From positions 124,001 to 188,000 of the forward strand of contig NZ_JBMNUS010000006.1 of assembly GCF_050946405.1 (NCBI RefSeq): a stretch of DNA of 64,000 nucleotides. Direction: 5' to 3'. A program made the position numbers and the translations under genes. Source of the stretch: Pseudochelatococcus sp050946405 (lineage in GTDB: Bacteria > Pseudomonadota > Alphaproteobacteria > Rhizobiales > Beijerinckiaceae). This document shows positions 39,258-48,577 of the stretch, one piece after another. The first letter of the stretch is position 1; each line of letters opens with the position of its first letter. The notes under the pieces are model-generated. The model saw only the letters and a program-made list of their open reading frames with translations, ran no database searches and was not told the origin of the DNA.

Positions 39258-42035
39258 ATGAGCCGAAATGCCACGAGCCAGATGCCCGCTGCTTCCCTTC
39301 TGCCTTCCGCCATCGATGGCCCCGCCGCGCAATCCCCCATGCTCGCGGTGGAAAAGCCTTCTCCGATGATGCAACAATATATCGAGATCAAGGTCGCTCA
39401 TCCCGATACGTTATTGTTCTATCGTATGGGCGATTTTTATGAACTTTTTTTTGACGACGCGGAAGTCGCCTCCCGCACGCTGGGCATCGTGCTCACGAAA
39501 CGCGGCAAGCATCATGGCGCGGACATCCCGATGTGCGGCGTTCCGGTCGACAAGGCGGAAGATTATCTGGAGCGCCTCATCGCCGCCGGCCACCGGGTCG
39601 CCGTGTGCGAGCAGACGGAAGACCCCGCCGAGGCGCGCAAGCGTGGTTCGAAGTCCGTGGTGCGGCGCGCGGTCGTGCGCCTGGTCACGCCCGGCACCAT
39701 CACCGAGGATCGCCTGCTCGATCCCGGCCGGCCGAACTGGCTCGCCGCCGTGGCTCGCCGCCGTCTGTCGGAGCGCGCGGGAGGCCATGAATGGGCTTAT
39801 GCGGTGGCCGCCGCCGACATTTCCACCGGGCGCTTCACCGTCGCCGAGGCGCGGGGCGCGGCGCTGACGGCGGAGATCGCCCGCATCGAGCCGCGCGAGA
39901 TCGTCGTGCCCGACGCCATCCACGACGACGAGGGGCTGCGCGCCTTCTGGCACGAGCAGCGCGCCGCCGTCACGCCCGTGGCGCACGAGGGCGTGGATGC
40001 CGTCTCCGCCGCGCGGCGGCTGCGCGATTATTTCGGCGTGGCGGAACTCGACGGCTTCGGCCAGTTCACGCCGGCGGAACTGTCGGCCTGCGCCGCCATC
40101 GTCGCCTATGTGGAGCGCACGCAGCTCGGCTCGCGCCCGCCGCTGTCGCCGCCCACGCGCGGCGCGGACGGGGCGGGGCTCGCCATCGACGCCGCGACCC
40201 GCGCCAATCTCGAACTCACCCGCACGCTCTCGGGCGAGCGGGCCGGCAGCCTGCTCGCCGCCATCGACCGCACGTTGACGCCGGGTGGCGGGCGGCTGCT
40301 GGCGGAGCGTCTCGCCGGGCCGCTCGCCGACCCGCGCGCCATCGTCGCGCGCCTCGACTCCGTGGCGACGTTCGTGGCCGACGGGACGCTGCGCGAACGC
40401 CTGCGCGCGCTGCTGCGCGCCACGCCGGACACGGCGCGCGCCCTCGCGCGGCTCATGCTGGAGCGCGGCGGCCCGCGCGATCTCGCCACGGTCCGCGACG
40501 GTCTCGCCGCCGCCCGCACGTTGGCCGCTCATCTGGAGGCGGCCGATCTGCCCGCCGAACTCGCCGCCGCGCGCGCGGATCTCGCCGCGCCCGATCCGGC
40601 CTGGAGCGCCGCGCTCGCGGCGGCGCTCGCCGACGATCTGCCGCTGCTGAAGCGCGACGGCGGTTTCGTGCGCGCGGGCCACGACGCCGCGCTCGACGAG
40701 GCGCGGGAGTTGCAGGCGGATTCGCGAAAGGTCATCGCCGCGCTGCAATCGCGCTACGCGGAGGAGAGCGGCTGCCGGCAGCTCAAGGTGAAGCACAACA
40801 ACCTGATCGGCTATTTCGTGGAAGTGCCGCAGGCGGCGGGCGAGGTTTTTCTGCGCGCGCCGCTGAACGGCACGTTCGTGCATCGCCAGACGATGGCCGG
40901 CACCATGCGCTTCTCGACGGTGGAACTCGGCGAGCTGGAATCGCGCATCGCCACCGCGGGCTCGCGCGCGCTGGCGATCGAGCACGCGGTGTTCGACCGG
41001 CTGGTCGGGGCGCTCGCCGGACACGCGGAGACGATCAAGCGGGCGGCGGATGCGCTCGCCGTCATCGATGTGGCGGCGGCGCTCGCCGACCTTGCCGCCG
41101 ATCTCGGCTGGACGCGCCCGCATGTCGACGATGGCCTCGACTTTTCCATCATGGGCGGCCGCCATCCGGTGGTGGAGGCGGCATGCCGGCGCGCCGGCGT
41201 CGCCTTCGTGGCCAACGACTGCGATCTCTCGCCGCCGGGCGCGGCGAAAGCCGGGCGCATCACGCTCATCACCGGGCCGAACATGGCCGGCAAATCGACT
41301 TTCCTGCGCCAGAACGCGCTCATCGTGGTGCTGGCGCAGATGGGGGCCTTCGTGCCCGCAAAGGCCGCGCGCATCGGCGTCGTGGACCGCCTTTTCTCGC
41401 GCGTCGGCGCGGCCGACGATCTCGCGCGCGGGCGCTCCACCTTCATGGTGGAGATGATCGAGACGGCGGCGATCCTCAACCAGGCGGGCGAGCGTTCGCT
41501 GGTGATTCTCGACGAGATCGGGCGCGGCACCGCCACGTTCGACGGTCTGTCGATCGCCTGGGCGGCGATCGAGCACCTGCACGAGACGAACCGCTGCCGG
41601 GCGCTGTTCGCCACCCATTATCACGAACTCACCGCACTGGCCGACCGCCTCAAGCGCGTCTCCAACGCCACCGTGCGCGTTACCGAATGGCAGGGAGACG
41701 TCGTTTTCCTGCATGAAGTCGTGCCCGGAGCGGCCGACCGCTCCTATGGTATTCAGGTGGCTAAGCTTGCGGGTTTGCCGGCAAAGGTTATCGGCCGCGC
41801 GCGGGCGATTCTGACGGAGCTGGAAAAGAGCGAGCGGGAAAAGCCGGTCAGCGCGCTGATCGACGATCTGCCGCTTTTCGCCGCCTTCAACGCCGCGCCC
41901 GCGGCGGCGGCGTCCGAGCCGGCCGGTCCCGACCCGCTGCGCGAGGCGCTCGACGCCATTCATCCCGACGAGCTGTCGCCGCGCGAGGCGCTGGAGGCGC
42001 TCTACCGGCTCAAGGAGCTGCGCCGGCAGGACTAA
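39258..42035 (+). CDS. mutS: DNA mismatch repair protein MutS
   Basis: The 925-residue protein contains the mismatch-recognition domain with FYRMGDFYELFFDDA near residue 54 (mispaired-base Phe and Glu in GDFYELF), connector and clamp domains, and the C-terminal ATPase. Walker A is LITGPNMAGKSTFLRQNA near residue 671, followed by VGAADDLARGRSTFMVEM and Walker B LVILDEIGRGTATFDG near 750, then ATHYHELTAL. ATG at 39258 adds about 35 residues before MMQQYIEIK, the usual family start, which is frequent in rhizobial MutS. No mutL is nearby. Confidence 0.95.
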   Translation: MSRNATSQMPAASLLPSAIDGPAAQSPMLAVEKPSPMMQQYIEIKVAHPDTLLFYRMGDFYELFFDDAEVASRTLGIVLTKRGKHHGADIPMCGVPVDKAEDYLERLIAAGHRVAVCEQTEDPAEARKRGSKSVVRRAVVRLVTPGTITEDRLLDPGRPNWLAAVARRRLSERAGGHEWAYAVAAADISTGRFTVAEARGAALTAEIARIEPREIVVPDAIHDDEGLRAFWHEQRAAVTPVAHEGVDAVSAARRLRDYFGVAELDGFGQFTPAELSACAAIVAYVERTQLGSRPPLSPPTRGADGAGLAIDAATRANLELTRTLSGERAGSLLAAIDRTLTPGGGRLLAERLAGPLADPRAIVARLDSVATFVADGTLRERLRALLRATPDTARALARLMLERGGPRDLATVRDGLAAARTLAAHLEAADLPAELAAARADLAAPDPAWSAALAAALADDLPLLKRDGGFVRAGHDAALDEARELQADSRKVIAALQSRYAEESGCRQLKVKHNNLIGYFVEVPQAAGEVFLRAPLNGTFVHRQTMAGTMRFSTVELGELESRIATAGSRALAIEHAVFDRLVGALAGHAETIKRAADALAVIDVAAALADLAADLGWTRPHVDDGLDFSIMGGRHPVVEAACRRAGVAFVANDCDLSPPGAAKAGRITLITGPNMAGKSTFLRQNALIVVLAQMGAFVPAKAARIGVVDRLFSRVGAADDLARGRSTFMVEMIETAAILNQAGERSLVILDEIGRGTATFDGLSIAWAAIEHLHETNRCRALFATHYHELTALADRLKRVSNATVRVTEWQGDVVFLHEVVPGAADRSYGIQVAKLAGLPAKVIGRARAILTELEKSEREKPVSALIDDLPLFAAFNAAPAAAASEPAGPDPLREALDAIHPDELSPREALEALYRLKELRRQD

Positions 42036-42095
42036 CGCCGGCACGACTGATACCGGCACGACTGATACCGGCGGGACTGATGCCGGCGGGACTTG
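42031..42095 (+). repeat. 15-base tandem repeat just after mutS
   Basis: ACTAACGCCGGCACG, ACTGATACCGGCACG, ACTGATACCGGCGGG and ACTGATGCCGGCGGG follow one another from the mutS stop codon onward. The repeat lies between mutS and the ATPase gene. Confidence 0.85.
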
Positions 42096-42180
42096 CGCTA
42101 CGGTGGAGCCGGTGAAAAAATGAATCGGCGTGACGGGCCCGGAAGGTTTTTCGGCGAGGGATTTTGCGAGGAATTGTTGC

Positions 42181-43725
42181 ATGACGGGCGAGGGCATCTT
42201 TCTCGGCAAGGGCGAGGCCGGCGGCGGGGCGCAGACGCTGCTGCTGAGACGCGCCAACCGGCACGGCCTCGTCACGGGCGCGACCGGCACCGGCAAGACG
42301 GTGACGCTGCAAGTGTTGGCGGAAGGGTTTTCCAACGCCGGCGTGCCGGTCTTCGCCGCCGACATCAAGGGTGACCTGTCGGGGCTCGCCGCGCCGGGCA
42401 ACGGTGCCGCGCCCTTCGTGAAACGCGCGGCGGAAATCGGCGTCGATTATGTGCCGGACAGTTTTCCCGTCACCTTCTGGGACGTGTTCGGCGAGCAGGG
42501 CCATCCGGTGCGCGCCTCGGTTTCCGACATGGGGCCGCTGCTGCTGTCGCGCCTGCTCGATCTCAACGAGACGCAGGAAGGCATTCTCAACATCGTCTTC
42601 CGCGTCGCCGACGAGCAGGGGTTGCTGCTGCTCGACCTCAAGGATCTGCGGGCGATGCTCGCCCATGTGGCGGAGAACGCGCCGCAACTCACCGTCCAAT
42701 ACGGCAATGTCGCGCGCCAGTCGGTGGGGGCGATCCAGCGCCGGCTGCTGGTGCTCGAAAACCAGAATGCCGAAAAATTCTTCGGCGAGCCGGCGCTCGA
42801 CATCGCCGATCTCATCCGCACCGACCGCGACGGGCGCGGCATCGTCAACATCCTGGCCGCCGACCGGCTGATGAACAATCCGCGTCTCTACGCCACGTTC
42901 CTGCTGTGGCTGCTGTCGGAGCTGTTCGAGCACCTGCCGGAAGTGGGCGATCCCGACAAGCCGGTGCTGGTGTTCTTCTTCGACGAGGCGCATCTGCTGT
43001 TCGACGGTGCGCCGAAGGCGCTGCTGGAGGCGGTGGAGCGGGTCGTGCGCCTCATCCGCTCCAAGGGCGTCGGCGTCTATTTCGTGACGCAGAATCCGCT
43101 CGACATTCCCGACGCGGTGCTCGGCCAGCTCGGCAACCGCGTGCAGCACGCGCTGCGCGCCTATACGCCGCGCGACCAGCGGGCGGTGCGGGCGGCGGCG
43201 GAGACTTTCAGGCAGAATCCGGCCTTCGACACGCAACAGGCGATCACGGAGCTTGGCGTGGGCGAGGCGCTGGTGTCGCTGCTCGACGCGAAGGGCGCGC
43301 CGGAGATCGTCGCCCGCACGCTGATCGCCCCGCCCGCCGCCCGCGTCGGGCCGCTGACGGCCGCGGAGCGCGCGGAGGCGATTGCGCGCAGCCTGATGCG
43401 CGGGCGCTACGATACGGCCATCGACCGCGAATCGGCCTACGAGGTGCTGACGAACCGCACCCGCGAGACGGCGGATTCCGCCGGCGCGCCGCCGGGCGAG
43501 GCGGGCGTGCTCGGCGACATCGGCGGTCTGCTCGGGTCGATCTTCGGCACGTCGCGCCCGCGCGGGCAACGGCTGTCGACGGGGCAGACGATCGCGCGCG
43601 ACGTCACGAACCAGGTGCTCGGCCAGCTCGCCGCCAGTGTCGGCCGCAGCCTCGGCGGGCAGACGGGCAGCAGCATCGGCCGCGCCATCGTGCGCGGCAC
43701 CCTGGGCGGCATCCTGCGCCGCTGA
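42181..43725 (+). CDS. HerA-C/DUF853 family ATPase (YjgR-like)
   Basis: The 514-residue P-loop ATPase has Walker A VTGATGTGKTVTLQVLAE near residue 30, FAADIKGDLSGLA near 55, and Walker B PVLVFFFDEAHLLFDG near 262, followed by RLIRSKGVGVYFVTQNPLDIP with the Arg and Gln residues of HerA/FtsK-type ATPases. The C-terminal ~90 residues are variable and Gly-rich and end TLGGILRR. The bacterial DUF853 group has no firmly established role. ATG at 42181 has GAGGAA 7 bases upstream and starts MTGEGIFLGKG like the family; a GTG at 42130 is a less likely start. Confidence 0.88.
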   Translation: MTGEGIFLGKGEAGGGAQTLLLRRANRHGLVTGATGTGKTVTLQVLAEGFSNAGVPVFAADIKGDLSGLAAPGNGAAPFVKRAAEIGVDYVPDSFPVTFWDVFGEQGHPVRASVSDMGPLLLSRLLDLNETQEGILNIVFRVADEQGLLLLDLKDLRAMLAHVAENAPQLTVQYGNVARQSVGAIQRRLLVLENQNAEKFFGEPALDIADLIRTDRDGRGIVNILAADRLMNNPRLYATFLLWLLSELFEHLPEVGDPDKPVLVFFFDEAHLLFDGAPKALLEAVERVVRLIRSKGVGVYFVTQNPLDIPDAVLGQLGNRVQHALRAYTPRDQRAVRAAAETFRQNPAFDTQQAITELGVGEALVSLLDAKGAPEIVARTLIAPPAARVGPLTAAERAEAIARSLMRGRYDTAIDRESAYEVLTNRTRETADSAGAPPGEAGVLGDIGGLLGSIFGTSRPRGQRLSTGQTIARDVTNQVLGQLAASVGRSLGGQTGSSIGRAIVRGTLGGILRR

Positions 43726-43755
43726 AGGCCGGTCATTCAGGAAGGACCATCAATC

Positions 43756-45138
43756 ATGTCGCAGCTCGACGCCGTTCTGGCGCATATCGACGATAATCTC
43801 GACGCCTCGCTGGAGCGCCTGTTCGCGTTCTTGCGCATCGCCTCCATCTCGACCGATCCGGCGCACAGGGACGAGTGCCGCCGGGCGGCGGAGCATGTGC
43901 GCGCGGAACTGGCCGGGCTCGGCTTCACCGCCGACGTGCATGCGACGCCCGGCCATCCGGTCGTGCTCGGCGCGACGGCGGGGCGCGCGGACACGCGCGT
44001 GCTGTTTTACGGCCATTATGACGTGCAGCCCGTCGATCCGCTGGAATTGTGGAACACGCAGCCCTTCGAGCCGCAGCTCGAAACCCTGGCTGACGGCAGC
44101 AAGCTGATCCGCGCGCGCGGCGCGGCCGACGACAAGGGCCAGATCCTCACCTTCCTGGAGGCCGTGCGCGCCTGGAAGGCCGTCACCGGCGCGCTTCCGG
44201 TCGGCGTCACCGTGCTGATTGAGGGCGAGGAGGAGGTGGGCTCCGTCAACCTGCCCGCCTTCGTGGACGCTCATCTGGAGAATCTGCGCGCGGACGCCGT
44301 GCTGGTGTGCGACACCAACCGCTGGGACGACGACACGCCGGCCATCACCACGGGCCTGCGCGGCCTCGTCCACGACGAGATCGTCATCCGCACGGCCGAC
44401 CGCGACCTGCATTCGGGCCTGTTCGGCGGCGCGGCGCAGAACGCCGTTCATGTGCTGGCGCAGGTCATCGCCGCGCTGCGCGAGGCGGACGGGCGCATCG
44501 CCGTTCCCGGCTTCTACGAGGGCGTGCCGGAGGTGCCGGAGGACGTGCGCGCCCAATGGCGCGGGCTGGGTCTCGATGCGCAAACGTTTCTGGGGCCGGT
44601 CGGCCTTTCGGTGCCCGCCGGCGAGAAGGACCGCGACGTGATCGAGCAGATCCAGTCGCGCCCCGCCTTCGACATCAACGGCATCATCGGCGGCTATACG
44701 GGCGAGGGCTCGAAAACCGTCATTCCGGCCGAAGCGTCCGCCAAGATCACCTTCCGCCTCGTCGGCGACCAGAACCCGGCCAACGTGCGCGACGCCTTCC
44801 GCGCCTTCGTGCGCCGCCTCATCCCCGCCGACGCTTCCGTGACGTTCGGCTCCGGCGACGGCGCGCCCGCCGTTTCCGTGCCGCTCGACAGTCCCTGGCT
44901 CGCGAAGGCGTCCCGCGCGCTCGCCGACGAGTGGGGCCGGCGGCCCGTCACCATCGGCGGCGGCGGCTCCATCCCGATCATCGCCACCCTCAAGCATGCG
45001 CTCGGCGCCGAGCCGCTGCTGGTCGGTTTCGGGCTGGAGGATGACCGAATCCATTCCCCGAACGAGAAGTACACGTTGAAAAGCTTCCACAAGGGCGCAC
45101 GCTCATGGGCGCGTATCCTTCAGGCCCTTGCGGAATAA
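43756..45138 (+). CDS. M20 family dipeptidase/metallopeptidase
   Basis: The 460-residue protein is a di-zinc M20 peptidase. The metal ligands are visible in order: His in FYGHYDVQPVD near residue 93, Asp in RGAADDKGQILTF near 124, the Glu pair in LIEGEEEVGS near 155, Asp in LVCDTNRWDDDTP near 187, and His in DRIHSPNEKYTL near 434. The insertion between the second and later blocks is the usual dimerisation domain (HSGLFGGAAQNAVHVLAQ). It probably hydrolyses dipeptides or N-acyl amino acids in the cytoplasm. No signal peptide is seen. It follows the HerA-C gene by 30 bases, so co-transcription is possible. Confidence 0.9.
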   Translation: MSQLDAVLAHIDDNLDASLERLFAFLRIASISTDPAHRDECRRAAEHVRAELAGLGFTADVHATPGHPVVLGATAGRADTRVLFYGHYDVQPVDPLELWNTQPFEPQLETLADGSKLIRARGAADDKGQILTFLEAVRAWKAVTGALPVGVTVLIEGEEEVGSVNLPAFVDAHLENLRADAVLVCDTNRWDDDTPAITTGLRGLVHDEIVIRTADRDLHSGLFGGAAQNAVHVLAQVIAALREADGRIAVPGFYEGVPEVPEDVRAQWRGLGLDAQTFLGPVGLSVPAGEKDRDVIEQIQSRPAFDINGIIGGYTGEGSKTVIPAEASAKITFRLVGDQNPANVRDAFRAFVRRLIPADASVTFGSGDGAPAVSVPLDSPWLAKASRALADEWGRRPVTIGGGGSIPIIATLKHALGAEPLLVGFGLEDDRIHSPNEKYTLKSFHKGARSWARILQALAE

Positions 45139-45223
45139 GGGTATTTATCCGGCACGCGAAATGTCACCTTTCCGTCTCCGAAGTTTTAACACGGCGACAT
45201 GAAAGCATCGGATCAAGGACCCC

Positions 45224-45326
45224 AGAGCGTTTTCGCGCGAAGTGGACACCGCTTCGCGTGAAGAAAACGCGTCACCTCGGAACATGGAGCGTTTCCGCTG
45301 ATCTTCGGACAGCGGAAACGTTCCGG
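45224..45326 (+). repeat. diverged copy of palindromic repeat family A
   Basis: The element keeps the family A plan (AGAGCGTTTTCGCGCGAAGT, GGACACCGCTTCGCGTG, AAGAAAACGCGTCACCTCGG), but the closing palindrome is different: GGAGCGTTTCCGCTGATC and CAGCGGAAACGTTCCGG. Confidence 0.7.
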
Positions 45327-45351
45327 TGATCCGTCGCAACAGGGGTTTCCG

Positions 45352-46707
45352 ATGCGTCTTTCCTCTTCCGTGTTCAGCGCCGTTCTGTTCGCCGCGCTGG
45401 TGGCCTCGCCGGCCATGGCCCAGCAGGAGTTTTCCGCCACCCTCAAGGGCCATGCGTTCCTGCCGGCCCACACCATCATCAATCCGCCGGCCGATGCGCC
45501 GGTGGACATGCGCGTCGTCGGCAAATACGCCACCGGCAAGCCGACCCGCGTCGACGAGCCCGAGAGCGTCGAGGGCATCAACGACGGCCGCCCCACCGGC
45601 ATCAGGTTCCCCTTCAAGGGCCAGCCGGTGCAGGGCCATTCCGGCATCAAGGCCGACCGTGACGGCACCTTCTGGGTGATCACCGACAACGGCAGCGGCA
45701 ACAAGGCCAACTCGCCGGATTCCGGCCTGTTCTTCCACCATTACGACATCGACTGGAAGACCAACGCCGTCAAGCGCCTCAAGACCACGTTCCTGCACGA
45801 CCCGGACAAGAAGATTCCCTTCCGCATCGCGCAGGAAGGCACCGAGAAGCGCTACCTGACCGGCTCCGACCTCGATCTCGAATCCTTCCAGCCCGTGCGC
45901 GGCAAGATCTGGTTCGGCGAGGAGTTCGGCCCCTATCTCATCCGCACCGACCGCGACGGCAAGGTCGAAGCCTTTTTCGAGACGGAAGTCGACGGCAAGG
46001 TCGTCCGCTCGCCGGATCATTACAACGTCCGCACGCCGGGCGCGCCGGGCGCGGTCGCCTTCGAGGTGCGCCGCTCGAAGGGTTTCGAGGGCATGGCCGC
46101 CTCGCCGGACGGCAAGTTCCTGTACCCGCTGCTCGAAGGCGCGCTGTGGGACGCCGGCACGAACGCCACCGAGAAGCAGGACGGCAAGGAATATCTGCGC
46201 ATTCTCGAGTTCGACGTGGCCAATGAGAAGTGGACCGGCCGCTCGTGGAAGTACCCGCTGGAGGCGAACGGCCTTTCCATCGGCGATTTCAACATGATCG
46301 ACGCCACCCATGGCCTGATCATCGAGCGTGACGACACCGAAGGCACGGCGAGCAAGGCTTGCCCCGCCGGCGAGAAGCGCAAGGATTGCTTCGCGACGCC
46401 CGCGAAGTTCAAGCGCATCTACAAGATCGAGCTTACCGGCGAGAACGCCGGCCAGAACGTTCGCAAGATCGGCTACATCGACCTGATGAAGATCCAGGAC
46501 CCGGACAAGGTCGCCGTCAAGGGCGAGAAGAACGGCACGCTGGACTTCCCCTTCTTCACCATCGAGAACGTCGATATCGTCGATGACAGCCATATCATCG
46601 TCGGCAACGACAACAACCTGCCCTTCTCGGCAAGCCGCGACCCGAACAAGGCGGACGACAACGAGTTCGTCCTGCTCGAAGTCAAGGATTTCCTCGCCGC
46701 CAAATAA
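45352..46707 (+). CDS. esterase-like activity of phytase family protein, exported
   Basis: The 451-residue protein has a signal peptide (SVFSAVLFAALVASPAMAQ) and a mature part with the blocks of the phytase-like esterase domain: ESVEGINDGRPTGIRF near residue 70, GHSGIKADRDGTFWVITDNGSGNKANSPD near 93, DLESFQPVRGKIWFGEEFGPYLI near 180, GFEGMAASPDGKFLYPLLEG near 244, and IENVDIVDDSHIIVGNDNNLPF near the end. A beta-propeller is expected. Acting in the periplasm or outside the cell, it could hydrolyse phosphate or carboxyl esters; the substrate is not known. It is flanked by repeats on both sides. Confidence 0.87.
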   Translation: MRLSSSVFSAVLFAALVASPAMAQQEFSATLKGHAFLPAHTIINPPADAPVDMRVVGKYATGKPTRVDEPESVEGINDGRPTGIRFPFKGQPVQGHSGIKADRDGTFWVITDNGSGNKANSPDSGLFFHHYDIDWKTNAVKRLKTTFLHDPDKKIPFRIAQEGTEKRYLTGSDLDLESFQPVRGKIWFGEEFGPYLIRTDRDGKVEAFFETEVDGKVVRSPDHYNVRTPGAPGAVAFEVRRSKGFEGMAASPDGKFLYPLLEGALWDAGTNATEKQDGKEYLRILEFDVANEKWTGRSWKYPLEANGLSIGDFNMIDATHGLIIERDDTEGTASKACPAGEKRKDCFATPAKFKRIYKIELTGENAGQNVRKIGYIDLMKIQDPDKVAVKGEKNGTLDFPFFTIENVDIVDDSHIIVGNDNNLPFSASRDPNKADDNEFVLLEVKDFLAAK

Positions 46708-46724
46708 TTTCGGGATCTGGCGTT

Positions 46725-46822
46725 AGAGCAGTTTGCGTTCAAGTCGATCGAATTGAACACAAGTTGCGGTAAAATATAAATTTGGAGCGGCGTGACGATT
46801 TCATTTGAATGCACGCCGCTCT
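46725..46822 (+). repeat. palindromic repeat family B, near-consensus copy
   Basis: The copy reads AGAGCAGTTTGCGTTCAAGT, CGATCGAATTGAACACAAGT, TGCGGTAAAATATAAATTTG, GAGCGGCGTGACGATTTCAT and TTGAATGCACGCCGCTCT. The pairs TGCGTTCAA with TTGAACACA and AGCGGCGTG with CACGCCGCT form two hairpins. Confidence 0.9.
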
Positions 46823-46924
46823 AGAGCGTTTTCAAGCAAAGTGGATACCGCTTTGCGTGAAGAAAACGCGTCAAGTCAATAAGATAGAGCATTTCGGCGT
46901 TTCAACGAAACGCCGAAATGCTCT
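46823..46924 (+). repeat. palindromic repeat family A, near-consensus copy
   Basis: This copy starts directly at the end of the family B element. It differs from the copy at 20264 by only a few bases and has the perfect GAGCATTTCGGCGTTTC / GAAACGCCGAAATGCTC palindrome. Confidence 0.9.
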
Positions 46925-46983
46925 AATGTCCGTGCAGCGGCGTCTTGCTTCGTTCCGGGGCGGGGCGCCCGGCATTGAAGCTC

Positions 46984-47016
46984 AAAGCCCCGGCAGCATC
47001 TCGCCGGGGCTTTTTT
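46984..47016. terminator. bidirectional terminator at the end of murJ
   Basis: GCCCCGGC and GCCGGGGC pair across an 8-base loop, with AAA before and TTTTTT after on the plus strand. The T-run touches the murJ stop codon. Confidence 0.75.
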
Positions 47017-48563
47017 CATCGCCGCCGCAGCGGCAATGGCACGCGCAGGACTTTCAACGCGATGACGAGCGCCGCGCCGTAGGCGGCCGCGCCCGTCAGC
47101 GCGACGATGCCGAGAAGGGCGATCGTCTGGAAATGGGGCAGGGCGGCGACCCACGGCGTCGCGAGCCGCTCCGCGCCCCATGCCGTCACGGCCAGCAGAC
47201 CGCTTGCCAGCACCACGCCCGCGAGCGTGCGCGCCAGCCTGCCGTCGGGCGCGCTCCAGCCCTTGCGCACCGCGAGAATGTACAGCAGGCCGCCGTTGAC
47301 CCATGCGCCGGCAGCGGTCGCCAGCGCGAGGCCGGGCGCGCCGAATCCCTCGATCAGAAACCCGCCCGTCAGGGCGATCTTGAGCGCCAGATTGACCGCG
47401 ATGCCGATGAGCGACACCACGGCGGGGGTGGCCGTATCGAGCCGCGCGCGAAAACTCGCCACCAGCGAGGGAATCGCCACGATGGCCGGCAGGCCGATCG
47501 CATAGGCCGCCAGCACCGCGCCCGCCGCCTGCGCGTCCGCCGGCGTGAACGCCCCGCGCCCGAACAGGGCGCCGATGATGAGATCGGGCACCACCAGAAA
47601 GGCCGCCATGCACGGCAACCCGAGCGCGAGCGAGAGCATGAGCGTGCGGTTCTGCGCGCCGTGGGCGGCATCCGCGCGGTCGGCGGCGACGAGACGGCTC
47701 ATCTCCGGCAGCAGCACCGTGCCGGCGGCGATGGCGATGACGCCGATGGGCAACTGGTAGAGCCGGTCGGCGTAATAGATGGACGACACGGCGCCTGTCG
47801 GCAGCAATGAGGCGATGACGGTATCCGCGAAAAGCGCGATCTGCACGCCGGCAGAGCCGATGATGGCCGGCCCCAGCGCCTTGAGAAAGGCGCGCATGTC
47901 GGTGTCGAGGCGCGGGCGGGCGAAGCGCGGCGCGATGCCGGCGCGGCGCGCGTCGCTATAAACGAGCGCCAGTTCCAGCACGCCCGCGACCGCGACGCCC
48001 CACGCCGCCGCATGGCCGGACGAGGGAAACAGGAAGGCCAGCGCCAGCGCCGCCACGATGGCGACGTTGAGCAGGATCGGCGCGCCGGCGGCGGCGGCGA
48101 AACGCCCTACGCCGTTGAGCATCCCCGAGACCAGCGTCACCAGTGTGACGAAGAAGAGATAGGGAAAGGTAATGCGCGCCAGGGTCACGGCAAGCGAGAA
48201 TTTTTCCGGGTCCGCCGAGAAGCCGGGCGCGAGCAGCCCCACCACCTGCGGCATGAAGGCGAGCGCCAGCGCCAGCATGAGCGTCTGGAGGATGACCATC
48301 GCCGTCCAGACATTATCCGCGAAACGGCGCGCCGCGTCCGCGCCGGTCATCTGGTGCAGGCGCGTGAAAACCGGCACGAAGGCGGCGTTGAAAGCGCCTT
48401 CGCCGAAGATCGCGCGAAAGTGGTTCGGCAGCCGCAGGGCGACGAAGAAGGCATCGGCGATCAGCCCCGCGCCGAGCAGCGCGGCCGTCGCCAGATCGCG
48501 CACCAGGCCGGTGACGCGCGACAGCAAGGTGAAGCCGCTGACGGAAATGAAGTGCCTGAGCAT
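47016..48563 (-). CDS. murJ: murein biosynthesis integral membrane protein MurJ (lipid II flippase)
   Basis: The 515-residue polytopic protein starts MLRHFISVSGFTLLSRVTGLVRD, typical of MurJ, followed by LGAGLIADAFFVALRLPNHFRAIFGEGAFNAAFVPVF with the conserved Arg and the GEGAF block. About 14 hydrophobic segments follow. MurJ moves lipid II across the inner membrane for peptidoglycan synthesis. The frame extends upstream to 48662, but that part reads through a family B repeat and has no similarity, so ATG at 48563 is used. It is essential in most bacteria. Confidence 0.93.
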   Translation of the reverse strand: MLRHFISVSGFTLLSRVTGLVRDLATAALLGAGLIADAFFVALRLPNHFRAIFGEGAFNAAFVPVFTRLHQMTGADAARRFADNVWTAMVILQTLMLALALAFMPQVVGLLAPGFSADPEKFSLAVTLARITFPYLFFVTLVTLVSGMLNGVGRFAAAAGAPILLNVAIVAALALAFLFPSSGHAAAWGVAVAGVLELALVYSDARRAGIAPRFARPRLDTDMRAFLKALGPAIIGSAGVQIALFADTVIASLLPTGAVSSIYYADRLYQLPIGVIAIAAGTVLLPEMSRLVAADRADAAHGAQNRTLMLSLALGLPCMAAFLVVPDLIIGALFGRGAFTPADAQAAGAVLAAYAIGLPAIVAIPSLVASFRARLDTATPAVVSLIGIAVNLALKIALTGGFLIEGFGAPGLALATAAGAWVNGGLLYILAVRKGWSAPDGRLARTLAGVVLASGLLAVTAWGAERLATPWVAALPHFQTIALLGIVALTGAAAYGAALVIALKVLRVPLPLRRR

Positions 48564-48577
48564 GGTGCGGTCAGTCT

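Larger units (their letters stand above)
46708..46983. other. gene-free region filled by repeat families B and A
   Basis: Nearly the whole gap between the phytase-like gene and murJ is taken up by a family B element (46725-46822) directly followed by a family A element (46823-46924). I see no gene in it. Confidence 0.7.

Noticed and set aside
42130..42180. GTG at 42130 as the start of the HerA-C ATPase
   Set aside because: The ATG at 42181 has a good ribosome-binding site and fits the family N-terminus; the extra 17 residues do not.
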